Shown in pieces: positions 33,826-45,616 of a DNA stretch of 64,000 nt (position 1 is the first letter of the stretch; each line of letters starts with the position of its first letter). The notes under the pieces were generated by a model. The model was given only the letters and a program-made list of their open reading frames with translations. It searched no databases and was not told where the DNA came from. Source of the DNA: Trametes villosa (Eukaryota > Basidiomycota > Agaricomycetes > Polyporales > Polyporaceae); the NCBI GenBank assembly GCA_002964805.2, contig PUDQ02000067.1:1-64000 (forward strand), written 5' to 3'. Both the position numbers and the translations under genes were made by a program.

Positions 33826-35068
33826 TCACGACTTTCCCCAGTCCTCGATATCCAGGCCGAGATCGTGCGGCAGATTGCGCCACATCAGGCGCCGCTCCTC
33901 CACCGCCCTCGCGCGCATCGCCGTCCCACACTTCTTGCATACGCCGTACTCCTTCGTCAGCTCCTTCACGACCTCCGCAAACGGGTCGAGCGCAAAGTAC
34001 GCCGCCTTCGGCTTCGCGAAGCCCTGCTTGATCTTCATCGACAGCGCAGTGAGCGCGTCCGCGCACGCCGCCGGGGACTTGCACCCGGCGGTGACGCGCC
34101 CGGTCGTGATCCACGCGAGCTTCGTGTACGTCCAGTGCGCGAATAGGACACGGGCGTCGAGGCAGCGGACGAGGTCTTCGCGCGAGAGCGTGTCGAGCGT
34201 GCCGTCCGGGCGCGCGATGCCCGTCAGCAGGACGTCCGCGTGGTGGAAGCTGGCGAGGTAGACGGCTGTTGGGAGCATAGTGACAGTACCCGAGCGGCGA
34301 GCGAGGTTGATAGCGCGGATGGCATCGGTGCTCGACGAAACTTCGAGTGAGGGGCTACGGACGACGGTGTAGCGTTGGCCTTGTCCGGTGGTGACATGCT
34401 CGAGCGCGTCCCAGGCCTTCAGGTTGTCCGTAAAGCATGACTTGAGGCGGAGGAGCATCTGCTCCGAGAGGTTGTCGACCTGGTACTTGTGGGCTAGTTC
34501 GTAGAGGCCGGCAACCACGGAGAACGGAAGTCGCTTGTCAAGCTGGAAGAGCGAAGAGTCTCTATGCAACACTCAGTACAATTCTCTCATGATCCAAGAT
34601 ACACGGCGACTATCCCAGAGTTCCAGGGACTCTCACACGTCGTTGAACTGGTATCACAGTCCGCATGTCGAAGCAACAACGGAGTACACTTCCTGACGTG
34701 AGAGTTGTGGTTCATATTCCGTGGTTGTGTCGTGGGGTTTGGAAAGGATGGTTGTTCGCTGTGAATACTTTCACTCACCTCGACGTGTCGTAAAGTGCTT
34801 TCAGCAGGTTGCAAAAGTCCGTGGAAGGATCTTGTATGCGAACAATCGGGCAGCCATCCATATGGTCGTCGGCGGATGTCTGTGGTACCGAGAAGAGATC
34901 GTTGAAGACCTGCGAGTGCCTGGATAGCATGCTCTTGTGGACCTTGTACGCCGTGTGCTGCGCGATAACCACGATGCTCCCATCATCGAACCAATACTCT
35001 TCGTCACGCTTGACATCGGAGGCCTCAGCTAGTGATGGAGTAACTGTATCGGAGACCTGCCTTGCCAT
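33826..35068 (-). CDS. BTB/POZ domain protein 5
   Basis: Exons 35068-34779 and 34561-33826 give 341 aa. The intron (34778-34562) is 217 nt, the longest in the family, but phase 2 and at the usual position. The N-terminus is short and lacks the KR-rich segment. The BTB part has EEYWFDDGSIVVIAQHTAY and KVHKSMLSRHSQVF. Exon 2 has YELAHKYQVDNLSEQ, GTVTMLPTAVYLAS, a CKSPAAC pair and GVCKKC with LMWRNLPHDL and EDW. It is diverged from the other copies. Confidence 0.86.
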
Positions 35069-35601
35069 AGTTCATAAATTAATCATCAAAGTACTCGTAC
35101 TTCATGAGAGGTCATACGTACGGCAACATTGGCCAACGAGTTGGTGGTTTCCTGCACGGATTCGTTCATGTTCGCCAATCGTAGTCAAGGAGCGGCTTGA
35201 AGGGCAGTCAGGTTGCGTAGCAGTAGCCCGGAGAGACAAAGCTGCTAGTACTCGTTAACATAAAGACAATGTAGCAGGTGATAGCGAAGGATAGTGACAG
35301 AAAATCATTCCGCGGACGGAGCAGAGTGAGGGAGAGACTCAACGCCGCCGGACTCGAAGTTGCGGTACGAACGCTGATCGACGTGACTACATGTTGCCCA
35401 AATGCGGAAATCTGCTGGTCACATTAATGCCACAGTGCGCGCGCGTGGCGGGGCGAGCATGCTTTGTTTCCTCCCGCCATTCCAGTAACCTGTGATCCAT
35501 CGAGCAGCTCGTGCACGTTACAGCGCACACTCCTTGCTTGGTTTGTGGGCCAATCGACCATCTTCCGAAGCTCTACTACGGCGTGCGACGCGCTCAGGAC
35601 A
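35069..35601. other. divergent promoter region, BTB 5 / RTT106-like
   Basis: BTB 5 and the RTT106-like gene are transcribed away from this 533-nt stretch. The frame of the chaperone gene is open back to 35464 but the first credible ATG is 35602. No other feature was seen. Confidence 0.5.
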
Positions 35602-37245
35602 ATGACACTGTACTTGGACTCGCTCCGACCGCTGCTCCCGGACGACATTCGAGGTCAACTCGACCGCGCGCTCGTGCCTGAGGTCAAGTCCATCGTCGAC
35701 GCTATCGTCCGACTCGCTGTTGGTGCCTCAGCCCCAGAGAATCCACTCATACCAGAGTGGGAGGATTTGCGCTCTCGAGCCGCCGAGATTGTAGACGAGC
35801 TGAAGCGCGGTGAGCCTGCTCTCTCTCACAAACGATCGAGAGAAGCAGAGTCCGAATCGTCGGCGAAACGACAGAAGACGGACAGTGAGCCCGCCGCGGA
35901 CGACCCTCCGGTGTTTACCCTGCACGCGTTGTCCGTGTCGTCGCCGGTCCGCAAGAAAGTGAACATCACCGTGCGCCGCTCTTCCATCCGCCTCACGAAC
36001 CCCTCCACACAAAAGGAAGAATACGCACCTATACCCCTAGACGCGCTACAGCGCGTGTTCCTGCTCTCTACGCGCGGGAAGAGCAAACCGCACTGGACGG
36101 TCGCGCTCCTAGCCTCGGATACCCCCGCGCCGACAGGGAAGGCCGCAGACGTCGCAAAAGACACCGCGTCACCGCAGCTCGTGTTTGGGCTCGACGCGAC
36201 GCTCATCGCCCCCTTCACAACGACAACATACGACGCGGACGGGACTCCCCATACCGAAGCATACCCTAAAGGCAGCGCATCACTACCCGCCCTCCGCGCC
36301 TTCCTCTCCCACATACCCATCCAGACGCTCGAGCCGTCAACATCCATATTCCGCGCCGCAGTCTCTCCATCCGGAGACGGCGTCGCAGGCGTGGAGGCGT
36401 ACCGCGGCGCGAAGCAGGGGACACTCTGGTTCCTCGACGAGGGCGTGCTCTGGGACGGCAAGCCGTGCGAGTTCTTCGCGCTCGAACACCTCGCCTCCGC
36501 CGGAAAGAGCGAGTACGCGTACGAAGGCGTGCGCACGCTTAGCGCCACAGGCCGGACGTGCTCGGTCATCCTCCGGCGACGCGCAGGCGGCGCGTCGAAT
36601 CGCAAGAACGGCGCGGCCGCGGCTGCGAATGCGGGCAGCGAGGACGACGCGGACGACGAGGGCGAGGATGTCGACTTCGGGATGGTCGACGGACGGGAGC
36701 AGGAGCCGATTGGGCGGTGGGTGAAGGCGCGCCGGCACCGCTTCGGTCGCGCGACGGAGTCCGCGGCGGGCGCGAGCCGCAACGGCAACGGCGAGACTTC
36801 AGTAGCGGACCCGAAAGGGAAAGGGAAGGCGAAGGCGGAGGACCCGCGCGCGGAGGAGACGGAGGACGAGGCGGACTCGGACTTCACGATGGGCAGCTCG
36901 GACGACGAGAGCAGCGGGGACGAGTCGGTGTCCGGCAGCGACGCGAGCGCGGACGGCGCGCGCGCCGAGGGTCGAGGGAGCGGGAGCGATGACGACGAAA
37001 ACGAAGACGGGGAGGGGAACGCGAGCGACGAGGTCACGGGCGACGAGGCGGATGAAGAGGACGACGAGGTGGAGGAGCTCGACCCGAAGAACCACCCGCT
37101 GCTGCGTCCGGGCGCGATGCCGCGCATGTCGCACGCGGCGGTGGACGCTGTTGTCGGGATGGTCGAGCAGGATCTGATGAGTGGCGGGCGGAAGGGCGCG
37201 CAGGCCGACGACGAGAGCGAAGAAGAGGACGAGCTTGAGGATTAG
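35602..37245 (+). CDS. RTT106: RTT106-like histone chaperone (tandem PH domains)
   Basis: A single-exon frame of 547 aa. The family deposits H3-H4 during replication-coupled nucleosome assembly and silencing, in the nucleus. An N-terminal helical region (about residues 1-75) precedes a basic KRSREAESESSAKRQK segment. Two PH-like domains follow: VRRSSIRLTNP to RGKSKPHWTVALLASD and QLVFGLDATL, then FRAAVSPSGDGVAGVEAYRG, KQGTLWFLDEGVLW and RTCSVILRRR. The last ~170 residues are highly acidic (EEDDEVEELD), typical of histone chaperones, and end near HPLLRPGAMPRMSHAAVDAV. Length is near that of fungal Rtt106 proteins. The antisense Ser-rich ORF is a shadow of the acidic tail. It sits inside the BTB cluster with no apparent functional link. 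Confidence 0.75.
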   Translation: MTLYLDSLRPLLPDDIRGQLDRALVPEVKSIVDAIVRLAVGASAPENPLIPEWEDLRSRAAEIVDELKRGEPALSHKRSREAESESSAKRQKTDSEPAADDPPVFTLHALSVSSPVRKKVNITVRRSSIRLTNPSTQKEEYAPIPLDALQRVFLLSTRGKSKPHWTVALLASDTPAPTGKAADVAKDTASPQLVFGLDATLIAPFTTTTYDADGTPHTEAYPKGSASLPALRAFLSHIPIQTLEPSTSIFRAAVSPSGDGVAGVEAYRGAKQGTLWFLDEGVLWDGKPCEFFALEHLASAGKSEYAYEGVRTLSATGRTCSVILRRRAGGASNRKNGAAAAANAGSEDDADDEGEDVDFGMVDGREQEPIGRWVKARRHRFGRATESAAGASRNGNGETSVADPKGKGKAKAEDPRAEETEDEADSDFTMGSSDDESSGDESVSGSDASADGARAEGRGSGSDDDENEDGEGNASDEVTGDEADEEDDEVEELDPKNHPLLRPGAMPRMSHAAVDAVVGMVEQDLMSGGRKGAQADDESEEEDELED

Positions 37246-37840
37246 TCATTGGTACGTCGCGCGCTGGTTCTGCGAGTCGGGCGAGGTGCTCATCTATCCT
37301 GCAGTGCCCAGTGCGACCGACGCTATGAAGATGACAGGCCTTACTCTCGTGGTTTGCTCTACGCCATGGGGGCTGGGCACTGTGCGTCTACGTTGTATAT
37401 CTTCCTTGTACAGATATTTGGCGACGAGGTGTTATACACGGCACTCGCGTGCGTCACTATGTCAACCCAGGGTTTGCGGACTGCAGCGGTTTGTTGGATG
37501 GCCGGGTCAGCTCGACACTGTGTCCTATGTTGGTTTTCGCAGCGAACAATCCGTATAGGGGTGCTGAACTGAGGCCAAAGCGAATACTGATGTCTATAGG
37601 GTGAGAAACAACGTCAATAAGGTAGATGAATAGCACGAGGTACAGTAAGAGATTCAGACGAGGCAGCGGCGTAATGTATGGTAAGCATCGCTCGACTGTT
37701 GGTCGCAGCGCAACTATCGTAAGCGGACTGATGGTCTCGCCGGGGGTGCTACTGTCAGATGTGGCCGCATCAGTATTGTACGACACCGGAAGACGAGGCT
37801 AAGCACCAACCAAGGTCCCTGATCCTTCAAGGGAGGGGAG
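37246..37840. other. convergent spacer, RTT106-like / BTB 6
   Basis: Both neighbours end here. The stretch is less G+C-rich, without supported ORFs, and should hold two terminators. Confidence 0.5.
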
Positions 37841-39020
37841 TTAATCTGTGGACCATCCCTCCAGCGTCAAGCCAAATGTAGCAGGGAGACTGTTCCACAA
37901 CTTCTTCAGTTCCTGGCGTTTCCGAGTCTCGATCATCGTCCGGCAAGGATCGCAGATCTTGTAAGGGCGGTACCCGTCCTCTGCCATCTCGTCGAACTCG
38001 ATCGTCCAAGCCGAGAGGGGCGAGCTTGCGTACATGTCTTGCAAGTCGTCGGGGAGCGTACTCGCGTTCTGTGCGAAAACCTTTAGACACCGCTCATCGC
38101 GGCAGGTCGGGCTCCTTTCTGGCTGGAAGATGCGCGCGAGCGCGACGCTGCTTGCCGCCGCCCACGCCGCGCGGCCGTTGATGACGCCCTCGAGATCCGG
38201 CATGGCGAGGCCCTCCATCCAGCGCCCGTCGCGCAAGCACCCGCGGAGCAGGGCCGCGCCCGTCCTGCTTGCAGAGAGGAACGCGAGGGGCAGGATCGAC
38301 GGCGTCCCCGTGAGGTGCGCGATGTTGATCGCGCTGATAGCGTCGATGTCGTGCGCGGCGATGGGGAGCGCGCGGTCCGTCTTCATCCACTCGTCGAAGT
38401 CGTCGGTGTAGTGCTCCATCAGGAGCGAGAGGCCCTGGGCGAGGAGGTGGTCGATCTGGTATTTGTGGGAGAGGCGGACGATTGCGGCGACCGCGTCCAT
38501 CGGCAGCGGTGCCTCCCGCTTCATCAACCTGCGGCGGGAAGGTCCAAAGTCAAGGGTCACGTAGTGATATAGCGGCGTTTACGACGTACGTAAGGTGCCC
38601 ATTCGTGGGGAATAGCACTCGCAGAAGGTGCCGGATCTGCTCGGGGGGATCGACGAGGACCACGCAGGGGACCCCCTCTACCAGAGTTGCATGCGCCGGT
38701 TGCGGTATCCGGAAGAGGTCACGGAAAAATGGGGAGTGCTCAGACAGTAGTCGTTTGTAAACGCGGAACCCTATGTTCTGCGTCACAAGGACGATGCTGC
38801 CGTCCTCGAACCAGAATTCCGGGTCGTGCACCAGGGTCGGAAGAGGACCGGGCTCCGGGATCTGAGCTTTGCGGTACCAAGATTGGTGATGTGGATCGCT
38901 GGCGGCTCGTCGTCGTTTCCGGGGTCTTTCGTCTACTACGTTGTCGACTGGACAATGACAGGGAGCTGAGGTTGCCGAGGCGCTGCCAGTGGATGGCGCC
39001 CCGGGACACTCCATCCACAC
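37841..39020 (-). CDS. BTB/POZ domain protein 6
   Basis: Exons 39020-38590 and 38528-37841 give 372 aa; the 61-nt intron is phase 2. The N-terminus has ERPRKRRRAASDP, nearly the same basic segment as BTB 1. The BTB part has DPEFWFEDGSIVLVTQNIGF. Exon 2 starts TLMKREAPLPMDAVAAIVRL and has INIAHLTGTPSILPLAFL and YASSPLSAW. It ends with ICDPC, LWNSLPATF and EGW. Similarity to BTB 1 runs over the whole length, so the two are an inverted duplicate pair about 11 kb apart. Confidence 0.9.
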
Positions 39021-39297
39021 CTTCAGTACCTGTGGTCATATATTGAGTCGTAAAGTTGACATCTCGGCTCTTTGGAATACGCACCACTCGTAGCTTGGGT
39101 GTACGTTGGAAGGATTTCCCTAGTGGAGGAACGAAAGAAAGCTGAAGGAGCGGCGGAAACGCCCAGAAACTGAGGCAAGCGCCGAGGCACAGCCACCAAA
39201 CCGTCCGTCGGCATCTCCCGACTCAACTTGGAGGCGAAATCCTCTCCTAAGGGACGACTTTTTCTGCTTTTCCTCTACGTCGATACAACTCACGCGA

Positions 39298-40482
39298 ATG
39301 GCGGACTCTCAGCCATCTCTCAAACGCGCGAGGATTGAAGACGACTCTGTCCCCGACCTCGCTCCGGCGGAGACTGGCGGGCAAGCGACCCATTCAGCGA
39401 GTGAAGCCTCCGAATCGCTGAGTCGGCCGCAGCCACAACAATTCACTGAACGGGACGAGCACTACTGGTTGGATGACGGGAACATCATTCTCTCTGCGAG
39501 AAACGTCGGCTTCAAGGTTTACAAAGGGCTCCTCGCCGAACACTCCGCCGTTTTCCGCAGTATGTTCGATGTGGCTCAAGGCGCCCATTCCGACGGAGAG
39601 CAGGTCGATGGCTGCCCGATAGTCCCCCTTGACGACTCCCCCGAGGACTTGCGCCAGCTGTTCCACCTCATATACCCCCTGATGACAAGCATAACGTAAG
39701 CTTTCCTGCCATCTGCTCAGACTGCCCTCTCATGGCGATGACACCACAGGCTTGGCAAAGGGAACTTCAACATCAATATCGATGTGCTTTCTGCAATCAT
39801 ACGTCTCGACCATAAGTACGAGCTCGTATCGCTCCAGCCCCAGGCGATGGAACACCTGACCACGTACTACACCACTCGCTTCGACCAACTTGACGACGGG
39901 ACGCACGCATCACAGTGGAAACCGGAGCCCCTCGACGCGATAGACGCCATCGCGATGGCGCGCCTTACGAATACCCCGTCAATCCTCCCCCTTGCATTCT
40001 ATGACCTATGCAGCGTCAAGGTGGCACTCGTGCTCAAGGGGCGCCCGCTACCCGATGGCAGCTTCCGGAAGCTCCCTGAGGACGACCTCGAGCTCTATTT
40101 CCGCGCGCGAGACAAGTTCACATACTACAATGCGCGCATCCCTTTCCTTCTCTTCCGAAATGCCAAGGATTGCGTATTCGGGGACTACCCTGGGAGCCAG
40201 TGCGCCGAGCTCCTGAAGAATATTCTGTTTCAATCTGGGTTCTCCGCTCTCCCGCACAAGGTCGCCTCGAGTCGCGTATTCAACAGCTGGCAGCAGAACG
40301 TCGCCAACTACGTGCTCTCACAAGCCAACGCTGATCCTCGCCGGGGCGGCCAGCAAAGCTTGTGCCCAAAGTGCAAGACCTACGTGGAGGCGCGCGATCG
40401 GGAGCTCCGCCAGCAGGTGTGGCGCAAGCTACCAGGGGCGCTGAGCGTCGAAATCCCAGGCTGGGAAACGGCGGAGGCATGA
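39298..40482 (+). CDS. BTB/POZ domain protein 7
   Basis: Exons 39298-39695 and 39750-40482 give 376 aa; the 54-nt intron is phase 2. The N-terminus is MADSQPSLKRARIEDDSVPD. The BTB part has DEHYWLDDGNIILSARNVGF, KVYKGLLAEHSAVF and DSPEDLRQLFHLIYP. Exon 2 has IIRLDHKYELVSLQPQ, GTHASQWKPEPLDAIDA and LTNTPSILPLAFYDLC. The C-terminus has LCPKC, QVWRKLPGAL and GW. It is the functional sister of the pseudogene BTB 9. Confidence 0.9.
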
Positions 40483-40962
40483 CGGCCCGAATATATTGTT
40501 AAGCATGTTCTATAGCCTCAGACTGGATCAGGGGCTCACCGAGATAGTTGCGCTGCAGGTTTCTCACCGACATGGATGTGGAGGCCCGAGGGACCATGAG
40601 GGTAAATGTGTGTCCTGTCACTACTATGTATCACAGGCCTGCTCTATGCCATACTGCAAAGTCGCACCCGCCCTCTCGCTGCGTCCGAACCGTGACTTCG
40701 AGTTCGACTTGCCGGTGCTCAGGCGCTTACCGGCACCTATCGGCATACTGCGGTTCCGACTGCATGCACTCAGCGTGCGGTATCCTACAGGAGGCTGCGG
40801 TAGCCTCGATTCTTTGCTCTTGCCTTCGAGTGCTCACCGTTCGACCGTACGGCGACGCCTTCCACAAATAGTGTCATATTCCGCGATATAGCAACACCCA
40901 GGTAACCGTTTAGCTGCAAGACTCCTCGTTGCAGCTGTACTAATGCATCCCGTGAAGTTTTC
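40483..40962. other. spacer between tandem BTB genes 7 and 8
   Basis: This 480-nt stretch holds the end of BTB 7 and the promoter of BTB 8. No other feature was seen. Confidence 0.5.
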
Positions 40963-42043
40963 ATGGCAGATTCTAACGCTCAGGACAAGGGGGCCACATC
41001 CGACGCAAAGAACGCCGCGAGGCCTCTGGATATGATGGCCAAAGACGACGACTTCTGGTACGAGGACGGCAACCTGGTGCTCGTCGCCGGCATGTGCCTC
41101 TTTCGCGTCTACAAAGGCCTCCTCGCATCGCGCTCCCAAGTATTCCGCGCCATGATCGTCTCCTCGAGCCCCCGCGAGGACGAGATGCTCGACGGGCTCC
41201 CGATAGTGTATCTTTCCGACACCTCCCACGAGTTGCGCCACTTCCTGCGTGCAGTGATCCCCTTGCCGTCGATAGCACCGTATGTCCCGCAGTTAGCTGC
41301 GCCTACGTTGCTCCGGATATTTGGCTGATTGAATTCAAAGTGCCTCACGCCGCACAGATCGCGATTCTTACATGGACCCCGAGGCTTTGCTTGCTGTCGC
41401 TCGCTTAGCACACAAGTACGAAGTCGACGAGCTTCTCAGCCAAACCCTCGAATGTCTACAAGGTCACTACACCTGTAACTTCGCAGAGTGGGACTGCAAT
41501 ACGCCTTACTACGCGCCGCGGTTTCGAATCAGCAACCCGCCTTACTACGCGATCGGAGTAGTCAATCTCGCACGACTCACCGGCACCCTCACCATGCTCC
41601 CCGTTGCCTTATACGAGTGCTGCTCGCTCGGAGGCGCGATCATACGGGGCTGGAGACGCAAGGACGGAGTCATCGAAAGACTCACCGCGGACGACATTGA
41701 AAGGTGCATCGATGGCGCGCATGCTCTTTCCAGCGCGGCCGTACAAGTGGCATTCCGCTTGGTGGAGCCCGCCCTCTACGACGCTCCGGGGTGTGGCAAA
41801 CCTCCTGGATGTAATCTGGCGCTCAACTTGTTACGAAGGGCGATGCCTACATACCCTAACCTCGCCCGTGGACACCTGGCGCTCGAAGAACTTGGTGAAC
41901 GTTGGACCCGCGATCTCCCGACCATGTGCGAGCGGTGCACCACCCTACTGTATGACCATGATGGAAGTGAGCGTCGGAAACTCTGGGTGCAGTTACCCTC
42001 AATCTTCAAGATCCAGGTCAACGAGTGGGGCCGCGACGAGTAG
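40963..42043 (+). CDS. BTB/POZ domain protein 8
   Basis: Exons 40963-41279 and 41341-42043 give 339 aa. The 61-nt intron is phase 2 and uses the acceptor TTCAAAG with a CTGAT branch; the nearer-looking CACAG acceptor 17 nt downstream would break frame. The BTB part has DDFWYEDGNLVLVAGMCLF and RVYKGLLASRSQVF. Exon 2 has VARLAHKYEVDELLSQ, LTGTLTMLPVALYECC, a CGKPPGC pair and MCERC with LWVQLPSIF and NEW. It groups with BTB 11. Confidence 0.88.
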
Positions 42044-42409
42044 ACTCTAAGCGCGCGGGCGTCGATAGTAATGGATCTCGTACATGTTACTCTACCCGGG
42101 GATGGATTGTACGCAGTGTTTCCAGCTCGCCAGCGGATTGTGATTTTGTCCTGTAGCCTGGCCGTAGAGTGCAGTGGCGGATGCCAGGGATGGATACAGC
42201 TCGGCGGAAGCGCCCAAAGCCAGGCGCAAGCACAGCCACACCCCCAAGTGAAGATGGATCGGGATCTCCCGAGATGCGTCATATCTGGATTGAGACCGGA
42301 ACGGACTCCTTTCGACGCATTCACCGCAGGTGTCGTCCTTCTCAGCCGCGCGCACCTCTTTGGACGTTCTGCCGCCGCGCTTCATCTGTACCCAGGTCCT
42401 CAACAACAG

Positions 42410-43572
42410 ATGGAAGAACGCAAGCCTTCGCTGAAGCGCGCCAGAGCTGACTCCGAAAACGCCCTGCCAGACCTCGCGCCCGCCGGCGGGAGCGGCGCGC
42501 AGGTAGCATTTGCCCGTCAAGGTCTGAGCCAGCCGCCGCCACAACACTTCATAGACCGCGACGCAAGCTACTGGCTGGAGGACGGAAACGTCATCCTCGC
42601 AGCGCGCAATGTCGGGTTCAAGGTCTACAAGGGCCTGCTTGCAGAGCACTCCGTCGTGCTACGCGACATGTTCGCAACGGCCCAAGGAGAGCAACCCAAC
42701 GGTTGCCCCGTCGTGCCGCTCGACGACTCGCCCGAGGATCTGCGCCAGCTTTTCAGGCTTATCTACCCACTGACCTCAAACATCAAGTGAGTTCAACAAT
42801 TTGTGCTTGACTCATGTAATGCCCCGCTCAAGCTGAGACTCGTCCAGGCTCGATAGGGGCCCCGACGGCATAGACATGGACATGCTCTCCGCGGTGATAC
42901 GTCTCGACCACAAGTACGAGCTCGCTTCGCTCAAACAGCAAGCTCTGAGCTACCTGACGACCTACTACACCCCGCGCTTCGACGACTGGATCAGCGGGAC
43001 GCACGCGTCCTAGTGGAAGCCCAAGCCCCTCGACGCGATCGGCGCGGTCGCCGTCGCACGCCTCGCAAACATCACATCCATTCTTCCCTCCGCATTCTAC
43101 ACCCTCTGCAACAGCAACCCTGCCGATGTCGTGCGCGGGCGGCCCCTGAAAGACGGCACCTTTCAGCGGCTCTCCGACGAGGACCTCGGGCTGTTCATGC
43201 GGATGCGCGACAAGCTCGCGCGCTTCAACGGCCGCATCGCCTTCCTGCTGCTCCGCGGGCAGTCAAAAGAGTGTACCAACGGCCCTGGGCCCGCCTCGTC
43301 GTGCGCGGTCTACCTCCGAGGCGTCCTGGACTGCGCGGGCCTGTCGCCCGTGCAGCACCCGGTCTCCTTGCCGGCAGCGCTCGACAGCTGGCAAAGCAAC
43401 ATCGCGGAGTACGCCGACTGCGAATAAGGGCAATAATCGTACCGTTGCGGGGTTGTGCGACAAGTGCAAAGCACATGTCGAGGCGCGCGATCCGGATCTT
43501 CGGAAGCAGGTGTGGGGGATGCTGCCCGAGCTGATGGGCATTGCAATCGAAGGTTGGGATGCTGCTTCGTAG
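42410..43572 (+). pseudogene. BTB/POZ gene 9, broken by a nonsense codon and a frame change
   Basis: Exon 1 (42410-42786) and the start of exon 2 (from 42848) are intact and use the family phase-2 intron. TAG at 43011-43013 stands where sister BTB 7 has CAG (THASQWKP), giving a 180-aa product. The same frame continues cleanly to TAA at 43425-43427 (AALDSWQSNIAEYADCE). The C-terminal signature (LCDKCKAHVEARD, VWGMLPELM, EGWDAAS) then appears in another frame to 43572. So at least two lesions exist, both in exon 2, while the BTB domain remains complete. A truncated BTB-only protein could still be made. Confidence 0.85.
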
Positions 43573-43882
43573 AGAATCTCACAGACGTGTGAGCCTGTTC
43601 TACGTTTATTACTACAGTAACATCGCTGACCTTCGTTGAGATCACTACTACCGCACATAATTCCAGGCATGATACTAAGAGAACATTTTGTAAACAACCC
43701 CGGGGCGAACATAGCGTAGGCGGGACATATATCAGAAATCACAGTCTATACATAGATATAAACATACGTGCTGTCGTAATACAGTCCCTTGGAATGTCGA
43801 CCTCTGCTAGCGGATCAATCAACATTGTATCGCGCGAGTGTATTAAAGACGGACCTCGCAGCGACCACATTATTCGGAGATG
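43573..43882. other. convergent spacer, BTB 9 / BTB 10
   Basis: This 310-nt, A/T-richer stretch lies between two convergent genes. No feature was seen beyond presumed terminators. Confidence 0.5.
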
Positions 43883-45026
43883 TTACTGCGCCGCAGAGTT
43901 CGGCTTCGCGCTCCAACCTTCGACGGGGATGTCCAAGGCGACAGGGAGTAGGCCCCACGCGTCTCGCCTGAGCTCCAAGTCCTTCTCCTCGATGAACACT
44001 TTGCACGCATCGCAGAGCACGCGCGAGGCGAGCTGAGCGCGGGGAACACCCGTTTGACTCTGGAACTTCTTGATGTTCCCATGCCAGCTCTCCAGTACGC
44101 GGGGGTCGGCCAACGCATGTGGCAGCTCCCCGTATATGGCGGATTTCTCCATCAGCGCCGCGAGGACGCGCGTACAGCCCAAGCGCTGAGGGGTTTGATG
44201 GACATTGCTGCATTGCGGGGAGGAGTTCTTGAAGAGCTTCATACCGAGCACCATGTTGAGCTGCGTCAGCGCATCGCGCATGCGCAGGCACCTTTCTAGA
44301 GCCGCGTCCGGCAGCCGGCACTGCACGCCGTGCTTGGTCGTGTATCCTCGCACGAGTTCTTCAGGACTGAGGGTACAGCAGACGTAGAATGCCGTAGGAA
44401 GTATGGACTTGGTGTCTGTCAGGTCGGCGAGGGCGATCGCACCAATTGCATGGACTGGTTGAGGCTGCCATCGAGAGGTGCTCCGCTGGTCGATCCAGGT
44501 GTCGAAGTCGGTGGTGTAGTATGCTTTCAGGTACCGAATGGCCTCCTCGCACAGAGCCGTTAGCTCATACTTGTGGTCCAGGCGGATAAGCGTGGTGAGT
44601 GTGTCGATGTCGACTTCGTCTCGAGTCAGCCTGTACAAATTGAGCAATCAAATGTTTGTGTGTGTACGTTCAGACTCACTTGGTACTAGAGTTTAGGGGT
44701 AGGGTTAGGCGGAAGAGCTCCCGCAGATCATCAGGCGAGTCGTCAAGGAGGACGACGGGACAGCCGTCCATTTGTTCCGCGGCTGACTGCGCCCCTTGCG
44801 CGATGTCGAACATGCTGCGAAAGACGCTCGAGTGTTCCGCGAGTAGACCTCGATAGACCTTGAAAGAGACATTTCGGGAGACTAGGATGATGTTGCCGTC
44901 CTCGAACCAGAACTGCGAGTCTTGTTGAGCCGAGGAAGTTTGCAGTGTCGCGCCACCCGCGACCGGGTCTTCACGGTCCTGGCTGACGGAGTCGTCGCGG
45001 GCGCGCTTTCGGTTGGGCTCGCTCAT
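43883..45026 (-). CDS. BTB/POZ domain protein 10
   Basis: Exons 45026-44680 and 44630-43883 give 364 aa; the 49-nt intron is phase 2. The N-terminus is MSEPNRKRARDDSVSQD. The BTB part has DSQFWFEDGNIILVSRNVSF, KVYRGLLAEHSSVF and DDLRELFRLTLP. Exon 2 has LIRLDHKYELTALCEE, LTDTKSILPTAFYVCC, and a C-terminal LCDAC with AWGLLPVAL and EGW. It groups with BTB 7 and 9 and lies in the opposite orientation to them. Confidence 0.9.
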
Positions 45027-45616
45027 GGGAGGAAAAGGATGTCGATTCGGGGCTACCGCCGCGATGTTGTACTGGTGCAGGCACTAGTTGAAGGAAAAAG
45101 AGGACGGCTGAGACAAGACAGGAGTACAAAGTTCTGCGGCGCCGCTCATTCTCAGATTAGATCGGGAGGAGGTTTCGGCAACTCCCGAAGAGGATTGCGC
45201 TATAGCAACTCAAGCCAACTCGAACTCCTGGTCCAAATCTCCACAACAGATTCCCTGCCCGCACGGTACGACTCTGATACAGATGAATAATCTTTGAGGC
45301 TCGGTGCAAAGACAGTCTGATGTCTCGGCCCTTACACTGACAGGAAGGAAGCCGCTGGTTTTGCGCGCCGTACCCCGAACATCTGCCCTCGGTGTCCAAC
45401 GGGTCCTAAACGACAGGTGAGTTTCCCAGAAGCGAATGCAGCTCGTAAACGCCACAACGAGTGCTCGGAGCTGCTCTTACGTCCCAGGCAGTCCCGTGAT
45501 GTACAGCTATCGATGGCAGGCCTTCCCGCGTACTGCGGTAGATGGCTCTATAAACGAGTTCTCAACGGTTGCGGCGGATGCGCCCCATCTCCCACTCTCA
45601 TTCTATCGCCAGCAAT
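45027..45616. other. divergent promoter region, BTB 10 / BTB 11
   Basis: The two genes diverge from this 590-nt stretch. No ORF or repeat is supported. Confidence 0.5.

Noticed and set aside
35826..37127. 433-codon Ser-rich minus-strand ORF
   Set aside because: It is the antisense shadow of the acidic Asp/Glu-rich tail of the RTT106-like gene.
41357..41359. CACAG acceptor for the BTB 8 intron
   Set aside because: It would shift the frame; the TTCAAAG acceptor ending at 41340 restores the family frame and has a proper branch site.
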